A stretch of 64,000 nucleotides of DNA, taken from positions 62,001 to 126,000 of the forward strand of contig NZ_LKTM01000223.1 in assembly GCF_001417955.2 (NCBI RefSeq). The letters run 5' to 3'. The notes under the pieces were generated by a model. That model made no database searches. It was given only the letters and a program-made list of their open reading frames with translations, and had not been told where the DNA came from. How positions within the stretch are numbered: position 1 is the first letter of the stretch; every line of letters starts with the position of its first letter. Below, in pieces: positions 1 through 9,163 of the stretch. Position numbers and translations under genes: made by a program. Origin of the DNA: Mycobacterium gordonae (lineage in GTDB: Bacteria > Actinomycetota > Actinomycetes > Mycobacteriales > Mycobacteriaceae).

Positions 1-1
1 G

Positions 2-466
2 CTGAACTACTCCAAACATGCCGGCGCGCGCGGCGGGCTGGCCGGAATCATCGTCGAGCTCCCCGGTGAGCGGCGGCTCAAGACGAACACGATCCTGAGC
101 ATCGGCGAACACTCGGTGCGGGTCGAGGCGTTCGTGTGCCGCAAGCCCGACGAGAACCACGAGGGTGTGTACCGGTTTCTGCTCAAACGCAACCGCCGCC
201 TCTACGGCGTCGCCTACACCCTGGATAAAGTCGGCGACATCTACCTAGTCGGGCGGATGTCGCTGGCGTCGGTTGACGCCGAGGAGATCGACCGCGTGCT
301 GGGGCAGGTGCTCGAGGCGGTGGATTCGGACTTCAACACGTTGCTGGAGTTGGGTTTTCGGTCGTCGATCCAGAAGGAATGGGAGTGGCGGGTATCCCGC
401 GGTGAGTCCCTGAAGAACCTGGAGGCGTTCGCGCACCTGATAGACGAAGACGACGAGACTGCGTGA
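2..466 (+). CDS. YbjN domain protein, 3' part (5' end outside window)
   Basis: The frame is open from the window edge to the TGA at 466, so only the C-terminal ~154 residues are seen. They closely resemble the end of M. tuberculosis Rv0487, a YbjN/DUF1790-type protein of type III-chaperone-like fold with no defined reaction. The GTG at 116 is internal: homologous sequence ([19 protein letters not shown]) lies upstream of it. Phosphoglycerate mutase follows after 13 bp. The Rv0488 LysE-type transporter gene that separates the two in M. tuberculosis is missing here. Family assignment rests on remembered similarity; the cellular role is unknown. Confidence 0.85.
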   Translation: MNYSKHAGARGGLAGIIVELPGERRLKTNTILSIGEHSVRVEAFVCRKPDENHEGVYRFLLKRNRRLYGVAYTLDKVGDIYLVGRMSLASVDAEEIDRVLGQVLEAVDSDFNTLLELGFRSSIQKEWEWRVSRGESLKNLEAFAHLIDEDDETA

Positions 467-479
467 GAGACTTGCCGCC

Positions 480-1235
480 ATGGGAGACACCGCTACGCTG
501 GTACTGCTGCGCCACGGAGAGAGCGAATGGAACGCCCTCAATCTCTTCACCGGCTGGGTCGACGTCGGGCTGACCGAGAAGGGCCGCGCCGAGGCAGTGC
601 GCGGCGGCGAGCTGCTCGCCGAGCAGGATCTACTGCCCGACGTGCTCTACACCTCGCTGCTGCGGCGCGCGATCAGCACCGCGCACCTGGCGCTGGATGC
701 CGCGGACCGGTTGTGGATTCCGGTGCACCGCAGCTGGCGACTCAACGAGCGCCACTACGGCGCGCTGCAGGGCCTGGACAAGGCCGAGACGAAAGAGCGC
801 TACGGCGAAGAACAGTTCATGGCCTGGCGACGCAGCTATGACACACCGCCGCCGGCCATCGAAAAGGGCAGCAAGTTCAGCCAGGACGCGGACCCCCGGT
901 ACGCCAACATCGACGGCGGCCCGCTCACCGAATGCCTCGCTGATGTGGTGGACCGGTTCCTCCCGTACTACACCGACGTCATCGTTCCGGATCTGCGCAC
1001 CGGAAAGACGGTGCTGATCGCTGCGCACGGCAACTCGCTGCGTGCCCTGGTGAAGTACCTGGACCAGATGTCCGACGACGACGTCGTCGGGCTGAACATT
1101 CCGACCGGCATTCCGCTGCGCTACGACCTGGATGCTGACCTGCGCCCGAAGGTCGCCGGCGGGACTTACCTGGACCCCGAGGCCGCCGCGGCGGGAGCCG
1201 CGGCCGTGGCCAGCCAGGGTGCGGCGAAAGGCTGA
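480..1235 (+). CDS. gpmA: 2,3-bisphosphoglycerate-dependent phosphoglycerate mutase
   Basis: Cytosolic glycolytic and gluconeogenic enzyme interconverting 3- and 2-phosphoglycerate through a phosphohistidine. The N-terminal signature [10 protein letters not shown] puts the phosphorylated His at residue 12. [12 protein letters not shown] supplies the acid/base Glu region, and [14 protein letters not shown] carries the second catalytic His. At 251 aa it has normal dPGM length. The C-terminal tail is Ala-rich, as in mycobacterial Gpm1 (Rv0489). The ATG at 480 is the only sensible start, 13 bp after the YbjN stop, so the two genes are probably co-transcribed. It sits directly upstream of senX3-regX3, the conserved mycobacterial order. 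Confidence 0.96.
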   Translation: MGDTATLVLLRHGESEWNALNLFTGWVDVGLTEKGRAEAVRGGELLAEQDLLPDVLYTSLLRRAISTAHLALDAADRLWIPVHRSWRLNERHYGALQGLDKAETKERYGEEQFMAWRRSYDTPPPAIEKGSKFSQDADPRYANIDGGPLTECLADVVDRFLPYYTDVIVPDLRTGKTVLIAAHGNSLRALVKYLDQMSDDDVVGLNIPTGIPLRYDLDADLRPKVAGGTYLDPEAAAAGAAAVASQGAAKG

Positions 1236-1356
1236 TTGCTGCCCCTACCGGACCGTTTGCTGAACATCGCGTTAACAGCAGCGGAACACCTGTGCCGCGG
1301 CGTGTGACTTGTCCGATTTTAGCCGTGCTCCGCTAGGGCTGCGTTCACCCGATTTG

Positions 1357-1362
1357 TAGGAT
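1357..1362 (+). promoter_or_regulatory. -10 element of senX3, leaderless
   Basis: TAGGAT is followed by exactly 7 nt and then the senX3 GTG at 1370. This matches the mycobacterial TANNNT -10 with transcription starting on the start codon. Upstream, around 1262-1290, are GAACA repeats and a GTTAAC that could belong to a RegX3 (PhoB-like) autoregulatory site; that part is inference. Confidence 0.6.
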
Positions 1363-1369
1363 TTTGTAT

Positions 1370-2605
1370 GTGACTGTGTTCTCGGCACTGTTGCTGGCCG
1401 GGGTTTTGTCCGGACTGGCACTGGCCGTAGGGATTGTGGTGGGCGCCCGGCTGTCGCGGCAGGCGGGCCAGAACCGCCAACGTGCCGCCACCGACGGGAC
1501 GGGTATCACCGTCGCGCAGATGCTGCAGCGGATCGTCGCCCTGATGCCCATGGGCGCCGCGGTGGTCGATACCCACCGTGACGTCGTCTACCTCAACGAT
1601 CGCGCCAGGGAACTCGGCCTGGTGCGCGACCGGCAGCTGGACGACGCCGCGTGGAAGGCCGCGCAGCAGGCGCTGGCCGGCGACGATGTGGAGTTCGACC
1701 TGGCACCGTTCAGGCGACCGGGCGGCAGGTCCGGGCTGTCGGTGCACGGCCACGCCCGGTTGCTGAGTGAGGAAGACCGCCGATTCGCCGTGGTGTTCGT
1801 CCATGACCAGTCCGACTTCGCGCGCATGGAGGCGACCAGGCGCGACTTCGTGGCCAATGTCAGCCACGAGCTAAAGACTCCCGTCGGCGCCATGACCCTG
1901 CTCGCCGAGGCCCTCCTGGCCTCTGCCGATGACACCGAGACGGTTCGCCGGTTCGCCGAAAAGGTGCTGATCGAAGCCAACCGGCTGGGCGACATGGTCG
2001 CCGAGCTGATCGAGCTCTCGCGCCTGCAGGGAGCCGAGCGGTTGTCCAACGTGACCGACGTCGACGTCGACGTGGTGGTGGCTGAAGCGATTTCCCGGCA
2101 CAAAGTGGCGGCGGAAAACGCCAACATCGAGATCCGTACCGACGCACCCAGCGGTCTGCGGGTGCTGGGCGACCAGACACTGCTGGTGACGGCGCTGGCC
2201 AACCTGGTGTCCAATGCGATCGCCTATTCCCCGCGCGGGTCGCTGGTGTCGATCAGCAGGCGCCGGCGCGGCGACAATATCGAGATCGCGGTCACCGACC
2301 GGGGTATCGGCATCGCCCTGGAAGACCAGGAGCGGGTGTTCGAGCGGTTCTTCCGCGGCGATAAGGCGCGGTCGCGCGCCACCGGGGGCAGCGGGCTGGG
2401 GCTGGCAATCGTGAAGCACGTAGCAGCCAATCACGGCGGCAGCATCGGAGTGTGGAGCAAGCCGGGGACCGGGTCGACGTTCACCTTGTCCATCCCGGCA
2501 TTTGGTTCGGCAGCTGGGCCGGATGACATCAACCAAGAACCTGAGCAATTGCTGGGCCGCGAAATTAGGCCCAGGCAACAACGAGAGGAAGAACTGAGCC
2601 GCTGA
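1370..2605 (+). CDS. senX3: Sensor histidine kinase SenX3
   Basis: Membrane histidine kinase of the phosphate-responsive SenX3-RegX3 system. An N-terminal hydrophobic segment (residues 1-25) is followed by a short PAS-like region and a HisKA box SHELKTP with the phosphorylated His near residue 166. The HATPase domain contains [11 protein letters not shown] (N box), DRGIGI (G1) and GGSGLGLAI (G2). At 411 aa it has the length of the M. tuberculosis protein. The GTG at 1370 was chosen over the in-frame TTG at 1364 because it gives the conserved MTVFSALL start and fits a leaderless promoter. Its last base is shared with the regX3 ATG. Confidence 0.95.
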   Translation: MTVFSALLLAGVLSGLALAVGIVVGARLSRQAGQNRQRAATDGTGITVAQMLQRIVALMPMGAAVVDTHRDVVYLNDRARELGLVRDRQLDDAAWKAAQQALAGDDVEFDLAPFRRPGGRSGLSVHGHARLLSEEDRRFAVVFVHDQSDFARMEATRRDFVANVSHELKTPVGAMTLLAEALLASADDTETVRRFAEKVLIEANRLGDMVAELIELSRLQGAERLSNVTDVDVDVVVAEAISRHKVAAENANIEIRTDAPSGLRVLGDQTLLVTALANLVSNAIAYSPRGSLVSISRRRRGDNIEIAVTDRGIGIALEDQERVFERFFRGDKARSRATGGSGLGLAIVKHVAANHGGSIGVWSKPGTGSTFTLSIPAFGSAAGPDDINQEPEQLLGREIRPRQQREEELSR

Positions 2606-3288
2606 TGACGAGCGTATTGATTGTGGAAGACGAGGAGTCGTTGGCCGACCCTCTGGCATTTCTGCTGCGCAAGGAGGGCTTCGAGGCCACAGTGGTGACC
2701 GACGGCCCCTCGGCACTGGCCGAGTTCGACCGGTCCGGCGCCGACATCGTCCTGCTGGACCTGATGCTGCCCGGCATGTCGGGAACCGACGTGTGCAAGC
2801 AGTTGCGGGCCCGCTCCGGCGTTCCGGTGATCATGGTGACCGCCCGGGACAGCGAGATCGACAAGGTCGTCGGCCTGGAGTTGGGCGCTGACGACTATGT
2901 CACCAAGCCGTATTCGGCCCGGGAGCTGATCGCCCGTATCCGGGCGGTGCTGCGCCGCGGCGGCGACGACGACTCCGAGATCAGCGACGGCGTGCTGGAG
3001 TCCGGTCCGGTCCGGATGGACGTCGAGCGGCACGTCGTCTCGGTGAATGGCGATGCAATCACGTTGCCGCTCAAGGAGTTCGACCTGCTGGAATACCTGA
3101 TGCGCAACAGCGGACGGGTGCTGACCCGGGGACAGCTGATCGATCGGGTGTGGGGCGCGGACTACGTCGGCGACACCAAGACGCTCGACGTCCACGTCAA
3201 GCGTCTGCGCTCGAAGATCGAGGCGGACCCGGCCAATCCGGTGCACCTGGTCACGGTGCGGGGGCTGGGTTACAAGCTGGAGGGTTAG
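2605..3288 (+). CDS. regX3: Response regulator RegX3 (OmpR/PhoB family)
   Basis: DNA-binding response regulator phosphorylated by SenX3; in mycobacteria it controls phosphate-starvation genes. The receiver domain (1-~115) has acidic residues E8-D9, phospho-acceptor Asp52 in LLDLMLPG and the conserved Lys in VTKPYSARE. The C-terminal winged helix (~130-227) ends in VRGLGYKLEG. It is 227 aa, as in M. tuberculosis. Stop and start codons overlap as TGATG, so translation is coupled to senX3, and no MIRU repeat separates the pair as it does in M. tuberculosis. It converges with the GMC oxidoreductase gene, overlapping it by 4 bp. Confidence 0.97.
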   Translation: MTSVLIVEDEESLADPLAFLLRKEGFEATVVTDGPSALAEFDRSGADIVLLDLMLPGMSGTDVCKQLRARSGVPVIMVTARDSEIDKVVGLELGADDYVTKPYSARELIARIRAVLRRGGDDDSEISDGVLESGPVRMDVERHVVSVNGDAITLPLKEFDLLEYLMRNSGRVLTRGQLIDRVWGADYVGDTKTLDVHVKRLRSKIEADPANPVHLVTVRGLGYKLEG

Positions 3289-5162
3289 GCCGCCCCGACC
3301 ACCTCTTCGGCCACCGCGAGTGCCAGCGCCATGATCGAGACCTGCGGGTTCACCTCTGGACAGCTGGGCAGGATCGAGGCGTCGGCCACCCACACGCCGT
3401 CGACTCCGCGCAGTCGGCCGGCCGGATCGACCGGACAGATCTGCTCGTCGGCGCCGGCGGCCGCCGTGCCGGTCGGGTGGAAGGCCGCCAGGTGCAGGCT
3501 TCGCGGGTTGGTACGTGTCAGCACGTCCTGTAGCTCGGCCTCCGACTTGACCGTCGTGCCACCGGGTAGACCGGTAAGCACCTCGACCGCACCGGCGGCG
3601 AACAACAGCTTGCCGATGGCCATGAGTGCGACCCGCAGCTTGGCGATGTCGGCCGGCGCGATGTCGTAGCGGACCACCGTCTCGCCGCGCACCGAGTGCA
3701 CCGAACCGACACCCTGGTCGGCCACCATCGCGCCGAACGTCGCCACCTGGGGCGCCCGGTCGAGCCAGCGCAGCAACTCCGCGCCGTAGCCGGGGAAAAC
3801 CATCGACCCCATGCCCGGCGGAGTGGAGGTGGCCTCGATGAGCACGCCGTCGGACTCGTGGAACTCGTGGACGGCTGCGCTCTGCAGCACGCCGCGCCAC
3901 GCGTACACGTCCTCCTCGAAGCGTCCGGCCAGGACCGACGCCGGATGCAGCGCGAGGTTGCGGCCCAGCCGCGGATGTTGACCGATACCGCTGCGCCGCA
4001 ACAGCATTGGCGTCTCGGTCGTGCCCGCTGCGACGATCACCGTGTCGGCGAGGATGTCGATCGCGGTGCCGTCGGGCCGGCGGGCCCGCACACCGCGGGC
4101 GCGACCGCCCTCCACCAGCACCCGCTGCACGCGCGCCTCGGAGATGATGCGCGCACCGGCCGCGCAGGCCTGCGGCAGCGCATTGAGGTGCACACCGAAT
4201 TTGGCATTGTGCGGGCAGCCGATCGCACACTGGCAACACCCTTCGCAGCCGGGTGCGTTGCGCGGAATGGGCGCGGCCTGCCAGCCGAGCGTTCCGGCGG
4301 CATCCAGCAGAAGATTTCCGTTGCGGCCCATCACATCCAGTGGCACCGGGGCGACCTGAAGAGTGCGCTCGACGTCGTCGAGGTGGGTTCGCAACCGGTC
4401 CGGGTCGGCGAAGTCCAGGCCGAACTCGTCGCGCCAACGGCGCTGCACGGCATCCGGTGGACGGAAACAGGTGCCGGAGTTCACCACTGTGGTGCCGCCG
4501 ACCGCGCGGCCCATCGGCAGTACCACGGCCGGGCGGCCCAGGGCGATGGTCGCGCCGGCCCCCCGGTACAGGCCGGCGTAGCGGTCGATCGGATGGGTGG
4601 TGCGGAACTCCTGCACCGTCCACCGTCGCCCCTCTTCGAGCACGACGGTGTCCAGGCCGGCCCGGGCCAGGGTCCGGGCCGCCATCGCGCCGCCGGCGCC
4701 GGACCCGACGATCACCACGTCTGTGGTGACCACCGAGGCGCTGGCGGAGGACGGGATGACGTCAAGTGCCGCGTCCGGGCGCACCACGGTGTCGTCCTGG
4801 GCACGCGAAAGCAGTTCGGCCGCAAAGGTATCGGCGCCATTGGCCAACAACCCGATCACCTTCATGCCTTCGACGGCAACGCCGGCATCGGCGTTCAGCG
4901 CCGCGATGCGGCGCAGTACCTGTTCGCGTTCGGCGGGGCCGAGCCGCGCCAACGACCGGCCCGTGGTGAGGTAGCTCGCCGCCGCCAGGGAGGCCATGCC
5001 CGCCCGCACCGCCATCCTCGAGGTGGCCGGCATCCGCTTCAGGTATCGGTCGACCCGCTGCGTGAACTCTGTCGCGGTCGGCCCGCCGTGCTCCTGCGGC
5101 AGCAGTGCGGTGCCGAAGGAGGCTATCGAGGACCGGCCGACGCGGTCGGCCAGCCGGCTCAT
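3285..5162 (-). CDS. GMC family FAD-dependent oxidoreductase (Rv0492c-like)
   Basis: Flavoprotein of the glucose-methanol-choline family, here of the long-chain alcohol oxidase/dehydrogenase type. The first ~145 residues form a helical extension. The Rossmann motif VVIVGSGAGGAMAA (Gly-rich loop 153-158) binds FAD. A cysteine cluster GCEGCCQCAIGCPHNAK lies mid-protein, and the C-terminal HPTGTAAAG and VWVADASILP motifs carry the active-site His region. At 625 aa it is full length. The ATG at 5162 overlaps the upstream gene by 4 bp (ATGA), so the longer frame reaching 5540 was not used. Last gene of a coupled trio with 5159-5500 and 5497-6447. Substrate unknown; a hydroxylated lipid is plausible. 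Confidence 0.9.
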   Translation of the reverse strand: MSRLADRVGRSSIASFGTALLPQEHGGPTATEFTQRVDRYLKRMPATSRMAVRAGMASLAAASYLTTGRSLARLGPAEREQVLRRIAALNADAGVAVEGMKVIGLLANGADTFAAELLSRAQDDTVVRPDAALDVIPSSASASVVTTDVVIVGSGAGGAMAARTLARAGLDTVVLEEGRRWTVQEFRTTHPIDRYAGLYRGAGATIALGRPAVVLPMGRAVGGTTVVNSGTCFRPPDAVQRRWRDEFGLDFADPDRLRTHLDDVERTLQVAPVPLDVMGRNGNLLLDAAGTLGWQAAPIPRNAPGCEGCCQCAIGCPHNAKFGVHLNALPQACAAGARIISEARVQRVLVEGGRARGVRARRPDGTAIDILADTVIVAAGTTETPMLLRRSGIGQHPRLGRNLALHPASVLAGRFEEDVYAWRGVLQSAAVHEFHESDGVLIEATSTPPGMGSMVFPGYGAELLRWLDRAPQVATFGAMVADQGVGSVHSVRGETVVRYDIAPADIAKLRVALMAIGKLLFAAGAVEVLTGLPGGTTVKSEAELQDVLTRTNPRSLHLAAFHPTGTAAAGADEQICPVDPAGRLRGVDGVWVADASILPSCPEVNPQVSIMALALAVAEEVVGAA

Positions 5163-5500
5163 GACCGTGCCGCCACGCGTCGGCCGAGTGCCCGTCCGAG
5201 CTTGAGAAAGAACGGGTAGGTGGCGAAGATGCCGCCGGCCGCGGCGTGTGCCGGCCAGTCCAACTCGGCGGTGTCCAGGTTGAAAGCGCCCGAGTTCCAC
5301 ATGAAGTCGCGGCCGTTGCGGGCGCGGAACGGCCGCCACAGGAAGCCCAGTCCGGGCACGTTGTTGTAGAGGCCGAACGACCCGGCGAAGAAGACGCCCA
5401 GGACCGCGGCTTCGGCGACGTCGCGGCGCTCGGGTGGCAGGCGCCGCTCGATCAGCAGCCCGGAGGCGACAAGCAGCGGGGGATCGAGGGCGAAGCTCAT
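5159..5500 (-). CDS. Small membrane-associated protein (Rv0492A-like)
   Basis: This 113-aa protein is not assigned to a functional family. It has two moderately hydrophobic segments (about 29-47 and 88-104) and an aromatic, Asn/Gly-rich middle (GRDFMWNSGAFN). It overlaps both neighbours by 4 bp ATGA junctions: its start lies on the stop of 5497-6447 and its stop on the start of the GMC oxidoreductase. That points to fixed stoichiometry, perhaps as a membrane anchor or partner of the oxidoreductase (inference). The same small gene sits in the same place in M. tuberculosis, so it is a real conserved gene. Confidence 0.8.
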   Translation of the reverse strand: MSFALDPPLLVASGLLIERRLPPERRDVAEAAVLGVFFAGSFGLYNNVPGLGFLWRPFRARNGRDFMWNSGAFNLDTAELDWPAHAAAGGIFATYPFFLKLGRALGRRVAARS

Positions 5501-6447
5501 GACAGGGACCTTTCGTTGACGGGAGGTGCCTGCTGTCCACGCAGGCCGACTTCGGCGTGGCCGGTGCCTTTCACCGACCACCGGCGGTCGCCGAGTTCGA
5601 TGTAGATATCGGCCTGTTCGGTGTTGGTGCACACGCATTTGCCGCCGTCGGGGTCGGTGTATTCCAGGCTGACGCACCGTTCGTACGGCTGGTCGACCCG
5701 GATCAACACCTCGCGCCGACCGACGCGGCCTTCGATCTGCCAGTGCTCCAGGCCGAGTGTGGTGCGCATTCGCAGCGACGGCAGAATCGTTGCCGGCCAG
5801 TCCTTTCCGTCGATGCGGAAGCGAATGAACGCCAGCGGCGCGAGCCGGTTGAGGCCGGGCTTGTGCGACACCGCGGTGACCGCTTCCAGCACGTCGCCGT
5901 CGCCGAGGTCGGCATGGATCCAGCCCCAGCGCCTGGCGTTGCCGTGCCCGTAGATGTGGGCGACGTTGCCGCGCCAGCGGTCGACGGGGATGTCGGTGTC
6001 GTCGATGGTCAGAGTGCCGGTGAAGTCGGCCGTGGGGGCCAGCACCACCTGGGCGCCGGGCAGCACTTCACGTTCCCAGGCCAGGCGGGGGAATGTCCAC
6101 AGCGGTGCGCCGGTGTCCTTCCAGGACAGGTCCCAGGTCAGCGAGCGCGCGCCTCCGGACAGCCGCTCGGGACCCACCAGGGCGCCCGCCGCGTCGAACC
6201 ACGGGGCTCCGGCGGCGGGCCGGACGGGTTCGGGGCCGAAACGCTCGGTGCGTGGCGATCCCTGCGGCGGAAACCAGGTCACCCAGCCGTGTGCGTACGG
6301 TTCACCGGCCGTGGGCGCCACCGTCTCGCAGTGCACCCAGAGTCCGGCGTGTGACACCGGATCCGAAAGGGTGGCGTACCACACTTCGAGGCGGCCTGGC
6401 GTACCCCGCCAGCGGGGGACCGCGGCCGATCGCATTTCCTCGTCCAC
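5497..6447 (-). CDS. Lipocalin/CrtC-like conserved protein (Rv0493c-like)
   Basis: 316-aa soluble protein and first gene of the GMC trio. It is rich in Trp and beta-strand sequence. The central block [19 protein letters not shown] followed by EAVTA resembles tocopherol-cyclase/hydroxyneurosporene-synthase (CrtC) folds, which act on hydrophobic isoprenoid or lipid substrates. That resemblance is judged by eye and is tentative. The GTG at 6447 is preceded by a strong GGAGG with 7-nt spacing. It is divergent from the GntR regulator across only 74 bp containing a palindromic operator, so regulation by that repressor is likely. No signal peptide is seen. Confidence 0.75.
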   Translation of the reverse strand: MDEEMRSAAVPRWRGTPGRLEVWYATLSDPVSHAGLWVHCETVAPTAGEPYAHGWVTWFPPQGSPRTERFGPEPVRPAAGAPWFDAAGALVGPERLSGGARSLTWDLSWKDTGAPLWTFPRLAWEREVLPGAQVVLAPTADFTGTLTIDDTDIPVDRWRGNVAHIYGHGNARRWGWIHADLGDGDVLEAVTAVSHKPGLNRLAPLAFIRFRIDGKDWPATILPSLRMRTTLGLEHWQIEGRVGRREVLIRVDQPYERCVSLEYTDPDGGKCVCTNTEQADIYIELGDRRWSVKGTGHAEVGLRGQQAPPVNERSLS

Positions 6448-6508
6448 TGCCTTACCTCCGTTTGGACACGCGGCCAGGGTTGTGCCTGGGTGACCGCCAC
6501 CATACTAT

Positions 6509-6531
6509 ATTGGTTGAGCCAATGAACCAAT
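6509..6531. promoter_or_regulatory. Palindromic operator of the FadR-like regulator
   Basis: Perfect 7-bp arms ATTGGTT (6509-6515) and AACCAAT (6525-6531) flank a 9-nt centre that holds a second, shorter TTGG/CCAA repeat. The right arm runs into codons 2-4 of the GntR gene (ATG at 6522). The likely -10, TACTAT or TATATT at 6503-6511, overlaps the left arm. A dimeric GntR protein bound here would block its own transcription and probably that of the divergent GMC trio. Confidence 0.7.
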
Positions 6532-7247
6532 CTTCTCCGATACCTCCGCCGGATCGTCAGCGCGTCGATGAGCAGATCGCCGCGTCGATCGCCGATGCCA
6601 TCCTCGACGGCGTGTTTCCGCCGGGCTCGACGCTGCCGCCCGAGCGGGAACTTGCTGATCAACTCGGTGTCAACCGCACCTCGCTGCGCCAGGGGCTGGC
6701 GCGACTGCAGCAGATGGGGCTGATCGAAGTACGGCAGGGCAGCGGCAGCGTGGTGCGCGATCCGGCCGGCCTCACGCATCCGGCGGTGGTGGAAGCGCTG
6801 GTGCGCAAGCTGGGGCCGGAGTTCCTGGTCGAACTGCTCGAGGTGAGGGCGGCACTGGGCCCGGTGATCGGCCGGCTTGCCGCGGAGCGTGCCAAACCGC
6901 AGGACCACCAGGCGCTGGCCGCCGCGCTGGCCGAGGTCCGGGCGGCGCAGACGGCCGCCGCCAGACAGGCGGCTGACCTCGCCTACTTCCATGCCCTCAT
7001 CCACAGCACGCGCAACCGGGCCCTGAGTTTGCTGTATCGCTGGGTGGAAGACGCCTTCGGCGGCCGTGAACACGAACTCACCCGCGCCTACGACGACGCG
7101 GAACCCGTCGTCGCCGATCTCGCGGCGATCACCGACGCGGTGGCCGCCGGCGATGCGACCGCAGCCGCCGCCGCTGTCCAGGCCTACCTGAACGCCAGCG
7201 CGATGCGAATGGTGCTCGCCTACACCAGCGTGCAGGGCGAGGGTTAG
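6522..7247 (+). CDS. GntR/FadR-family transcriptional regulator (Rv0494-like)
   Basis: Winged-helix repressor with an all-alpha FCD ligand domain. Residues ~10-75 form the GntR HTH ([20 protein letters not shown] then [17 protein letters not shown]), and [11 protein letters not shown] forms the wing. The FCD part (~90-235) contains the [15 protein letters not shown] helix with His in a ligand-binding position. It is 241 aa, matching M. tuberculosis Rv0494, which is described as an autoregulated, starvation-induced FadR homologue responsive to fatty acyl ligands. The start lies inside the palindromic operator, giving a very short 5' leader. It stops one base before the convergent gene 7249-8028. 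Confidence 0.92.
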   Translation: MNQSSPIPPPDRQRVDEQIAASIADAILDGVFPPGSTLPPERELADQLGVNRTSLRQGLARLQQMGLIEVRQGSGSVVRDPAGLTHPAVVEALVRKLGPEFLVELLEVRAALGPVIGRLAAERAKPQDHQALAAALAEVRAAQTAAARQAADLAYFHALIHSTRNRALSLLYRWVEDAFGGREHELTRAYDDAEPVVADLAAITDAVAAGDATAAAAAVQAYLNASAMRMVLAYTSVQGEG

Positions 7248-7248
7248 G

Positions 7249-8028
7249 TTACTCGGCCGCCCGGGTGGCCGGATGTACCGCCACAAGCCCTAATTGGCTG
7301 CGGCGCTTGCACATTGCGGCCAGCTCCGCATAGGCTTTCTCGCCGAGCAGTTCGGTGAGTTCGTCGGCGAGGCTTTGCCAGACCTGCTGAGCGCCGACGT
7401 GGGCGGCCGGATCGCCGGTGCAGTACCAGTGCAGGTCCGCCCCGCCGGAACCCCAGCCGCGCCGGTCGTACTCGGTGACCGTGGTCTTGAGGATCTCGGT
7501 GCCGTCGGGGCGGGTCACCCAGTCCTGACTGCGCCGGATCGGCAACTGCCAGCACACGTCGGGTTTCATCGTCAGCGGCGGCACCCCCAGTTTGAGGGCT
7601 TTGCTGTGCAGTGCGCATCCGACGCCACCGGGAAAACCCGGGCGGTTCAGGAAGATGCAGGCGTTCTTGTGTTTGCGGGTGCGGTACTGCGGCTCACCGT
7701 CGTTCTCGTCGAGTTCCAGGTACCCCTTCCGGCCCAGGCCCTTGTCGCGGAACTGCCAGTCGTCCTTGGTCAGCTTCTGCACCGCGTCGTCCAACCGGGC
7801 ACGGTCGTCGTCGTCGGACAGGAATGCGCCATGGGAGCAGCAGCCGTCGTCCGGGCGGCCCGCCACCGTGCCCTGACACGCCGGGGTGCCGAACACACAC
7901 GTCCACCGGGACAGCAGCCAGGTCATGTCGGCCGCGATGAGGTGTTCGGGATTGTCGGGGTCGTAGAACTCCACCCATTCGCGGGTGAAGTCCAGATCGA
8001 CCTCTTGTCCGGGCCGCCAGTTCGCCAC
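7249..8028 (-). CDS. Cysteine-rich conserved protein (Rv0495c-like, DUF3109-type)
   Basis: 259-aa soluble protein with conserved cysteines: C44 and C51 in CVFGTPAC, C63-C64 before SHGAFL, and three more in [22 protein letters not shown] and KPDVCWQLP. The spacing suggests a bound metal or Fe-S cluster, as proposed for DUF3109/YkgJ-like proteins. No reaction is known. The GTG at 8028 fits a leaderless promoter (TAACGT at 8036-8041). It diverges from the Ppx/GppA gene and converges with the GntR gene with one base between. The M. tuberculosis equivalent sits in the same place. Confidence 0.85.
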   Translation of the reverse strand: MANWRPGQEVDLDFTREWVEFYDPDNPEHLIAADMTWLLSRWTCVFGTPACQGTVAGRPDDGCCSHGAFLSDDDDRARLDDAVQKLTKDDWQFRDKGLGRKGYLELDENDGEPQYRTRKHKNACIFLNRPGFPGGVGCALHSKALKLGVPPLTMKPDVCWQLPIRRSQDWVTRPDGTEILKTTVTEYDRRGWGSGGADLHWYCTGDPAAHVGAQQVWQSLADELTELLGEKAYAELAAMCKRRSQLGLVAVHPATRAAE

Positions 8029-8035
8029 GGGTGCA

Positions 8036-8041
8036 ACGTTA
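8036..8041 (-). promoter_or_regulatory. -10 element of the cysteine-rich protein gene, leaderless
   Basis: Read on the minus strand this is TAACGT, 7 nt before the GTG at 8028. It is divergent from, and about 100 bp from, the similar element for the Ppx/GppA gene. Confidence 0.55.
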
Positions 8042-8134
8042 GTGCACGATTCCTGCGACCACCGGGGACGCCGTCGGTGTCGCCGGCCGGGCCTTGCGCA
8101 GCGGGTCGCGATACGGGTGCGCCGTCGCCCCGAC

Positions 8135-8140
8135 TAGGTT
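8135..8140 (+). promoter_or_regulatory. -10 element of the Ppx/GppA gene, leaderless
   Basis: TAGGTT is followed by 6 nt and the GTG start at 8147, the spacing expected when transcription begins at the start codon. No Shine-Dalgarno sequence is present. Confidence 0.55.
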
Positions 8141-8146
8141 GAATCC

Positions 8147-9163
8147 GTGCGATTGGGTGTGTTGGACGTGGGCAGTAACACCGTCCACCTGCTGGTGGTC
8201 GATGCGCACCGCGGTGGGCATCCGACGCCGATGAGTTCGACGAAGGCAACCCTGCGCCTGGCCGAGGCCACCGACAGCTCGGGCAAGATCACCAAGCGCG
8301 GCGCCGACAAGCTCGTTTCCACCATCGATGAGTTCGCCAAGATCGGCGTCAGCTCCGGTTGTGCCGAATTGATGGCCTTCGCCACGTCCGCGGTGCGGGA
8401 TGCCGAGAATTCCGACGACGTGCTGGCCCGGGTACGCAAGGAGACCGGTGTCGAGCTGCAGGTGCTGCGCGGCGTCGACGAGTCGCGGCTGACCTTTCTG
8501 GCGGTGCGCCGTTGGTTCGGGTGGAGCGCCGGACGCATCGTCAACCTCGACATCGGCGGGGGCTCACTCGAGGTGTCCAGCGGGGTGGACGAGGAGCCCG
8601 AGGTCGCGATGTCGCTGCCGCTGGGTGCCGGACGGTTGACCCGCGAGTGGCTGCCCGACGATCCACCCGGCCGGCGCCGGGTCGCCATGCTGCGCGACTG
8701 GCTGGACGCCGAGTTGTCCGAGGCCGGCGCGACGGTCCTTGACGCCGGTGCCCCGGACCTCGCCGTGGCGACTTCGAAGACGTTCCGGTCCCTGGCGCGC
8801 CTCACCGGCGCGGCCCCGTCGGCAGCCGGTCCGCGGGTGAAGCGGACGCTCACAGCAAACGGCCTCAGACAACTCATATCTTTCATCTCTAGGATGACGA
8901 CCGCTGACCGGGCAGAACTGGAAGGAGTCAGCGCCGAGCGGGCACCGCAGATCGTCGCGGGTGCGCTGGTGGCGGAGGCGAGCATGCGAGCGCTGTCGAT
9001 AGATCAGGTGGACATCTGCCCGTGGGCGCTACGGGAGGGTCTCATCTTGCGCAAACTCGACTCCGAAGCCGACGGAACGGCACTGGTTGAGACGTCGGTG
9101 CGGGATGCTGGACGGCAGTTGGTTGATCGGAACTCGCCTAACCGATCGAGAGGCAAACCATGA
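8147..9163 (+). CDS. ppx: Exopolyphosphatase / (p)ppGpp phosphatase, Ppx-GppA family
   Basis: Hydrolyses inorganic polyphosphate from the chain end and may act on pppGpp. It has the actin-like ATPase fold: phosphate-1 loop [14 protein letters not shown] (residues 4-17), catalytic Glu region [11 protein letters not shown], and phosphate-2 loop [12 protein letters not shown]. At 338 aa it is the short form, like M. tuberculosis Rv0496 (Ppx1), which lacks the C-terminal HD domain of E. coli Ppx. Its stop overlaps the start of the next gene by 4 bp (ATGA), so the membrane protein 9160-10173 is co-translated. Together with senX3-regX3 and the PiT transporter it makes the window notable for phosphate metabolism. 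Confidence 0.93.
   Translation: MRLGVLDVGSNTVHLLVVDAHRGGHPTPMSSTKATLRLAEATDSSGKITKRGADKLVSTIDEFAKIGVSSGCAELMAFATSAVRDAENSDDVLARVRKETGVELQVLRGVDESRLTFLAVRRWFGWSAGRIVNLDIGGGSLEVSSGVDEEPEVAMSLPLGAGRLTREWLPDDPPGRRRVAMLRDWLDAELSEAGATVLDAGAPDLAVATSKTFRSLARLTGAAPSAAGPRVKRTLTANGLRQLISFISRMTTADRAELEGVSAERAPQIVAGALVAEASMRALSIDQVDICPWALREGLILRKLDSEADGTALVETSVRDAGRQLVDRNSPNRSRGKP

Noticed and set aside
2431..4623. A 730-codon minus-strand frame across regX3
   Set aside because: The first part is antisense to regX3 and the rest is out of frame with the GMC oxidoreductase; the product is low-complexity Arg/Pro-rich sequence.
3285..5540. Long form of the GMC oxidoreductase (751 codons)
   Set aside because: The first ~126 codons overlap the small membrane-protein gene in another phase; the ATG at 5162 sits on a coupled ATGA junction and begins the homologous sequence.
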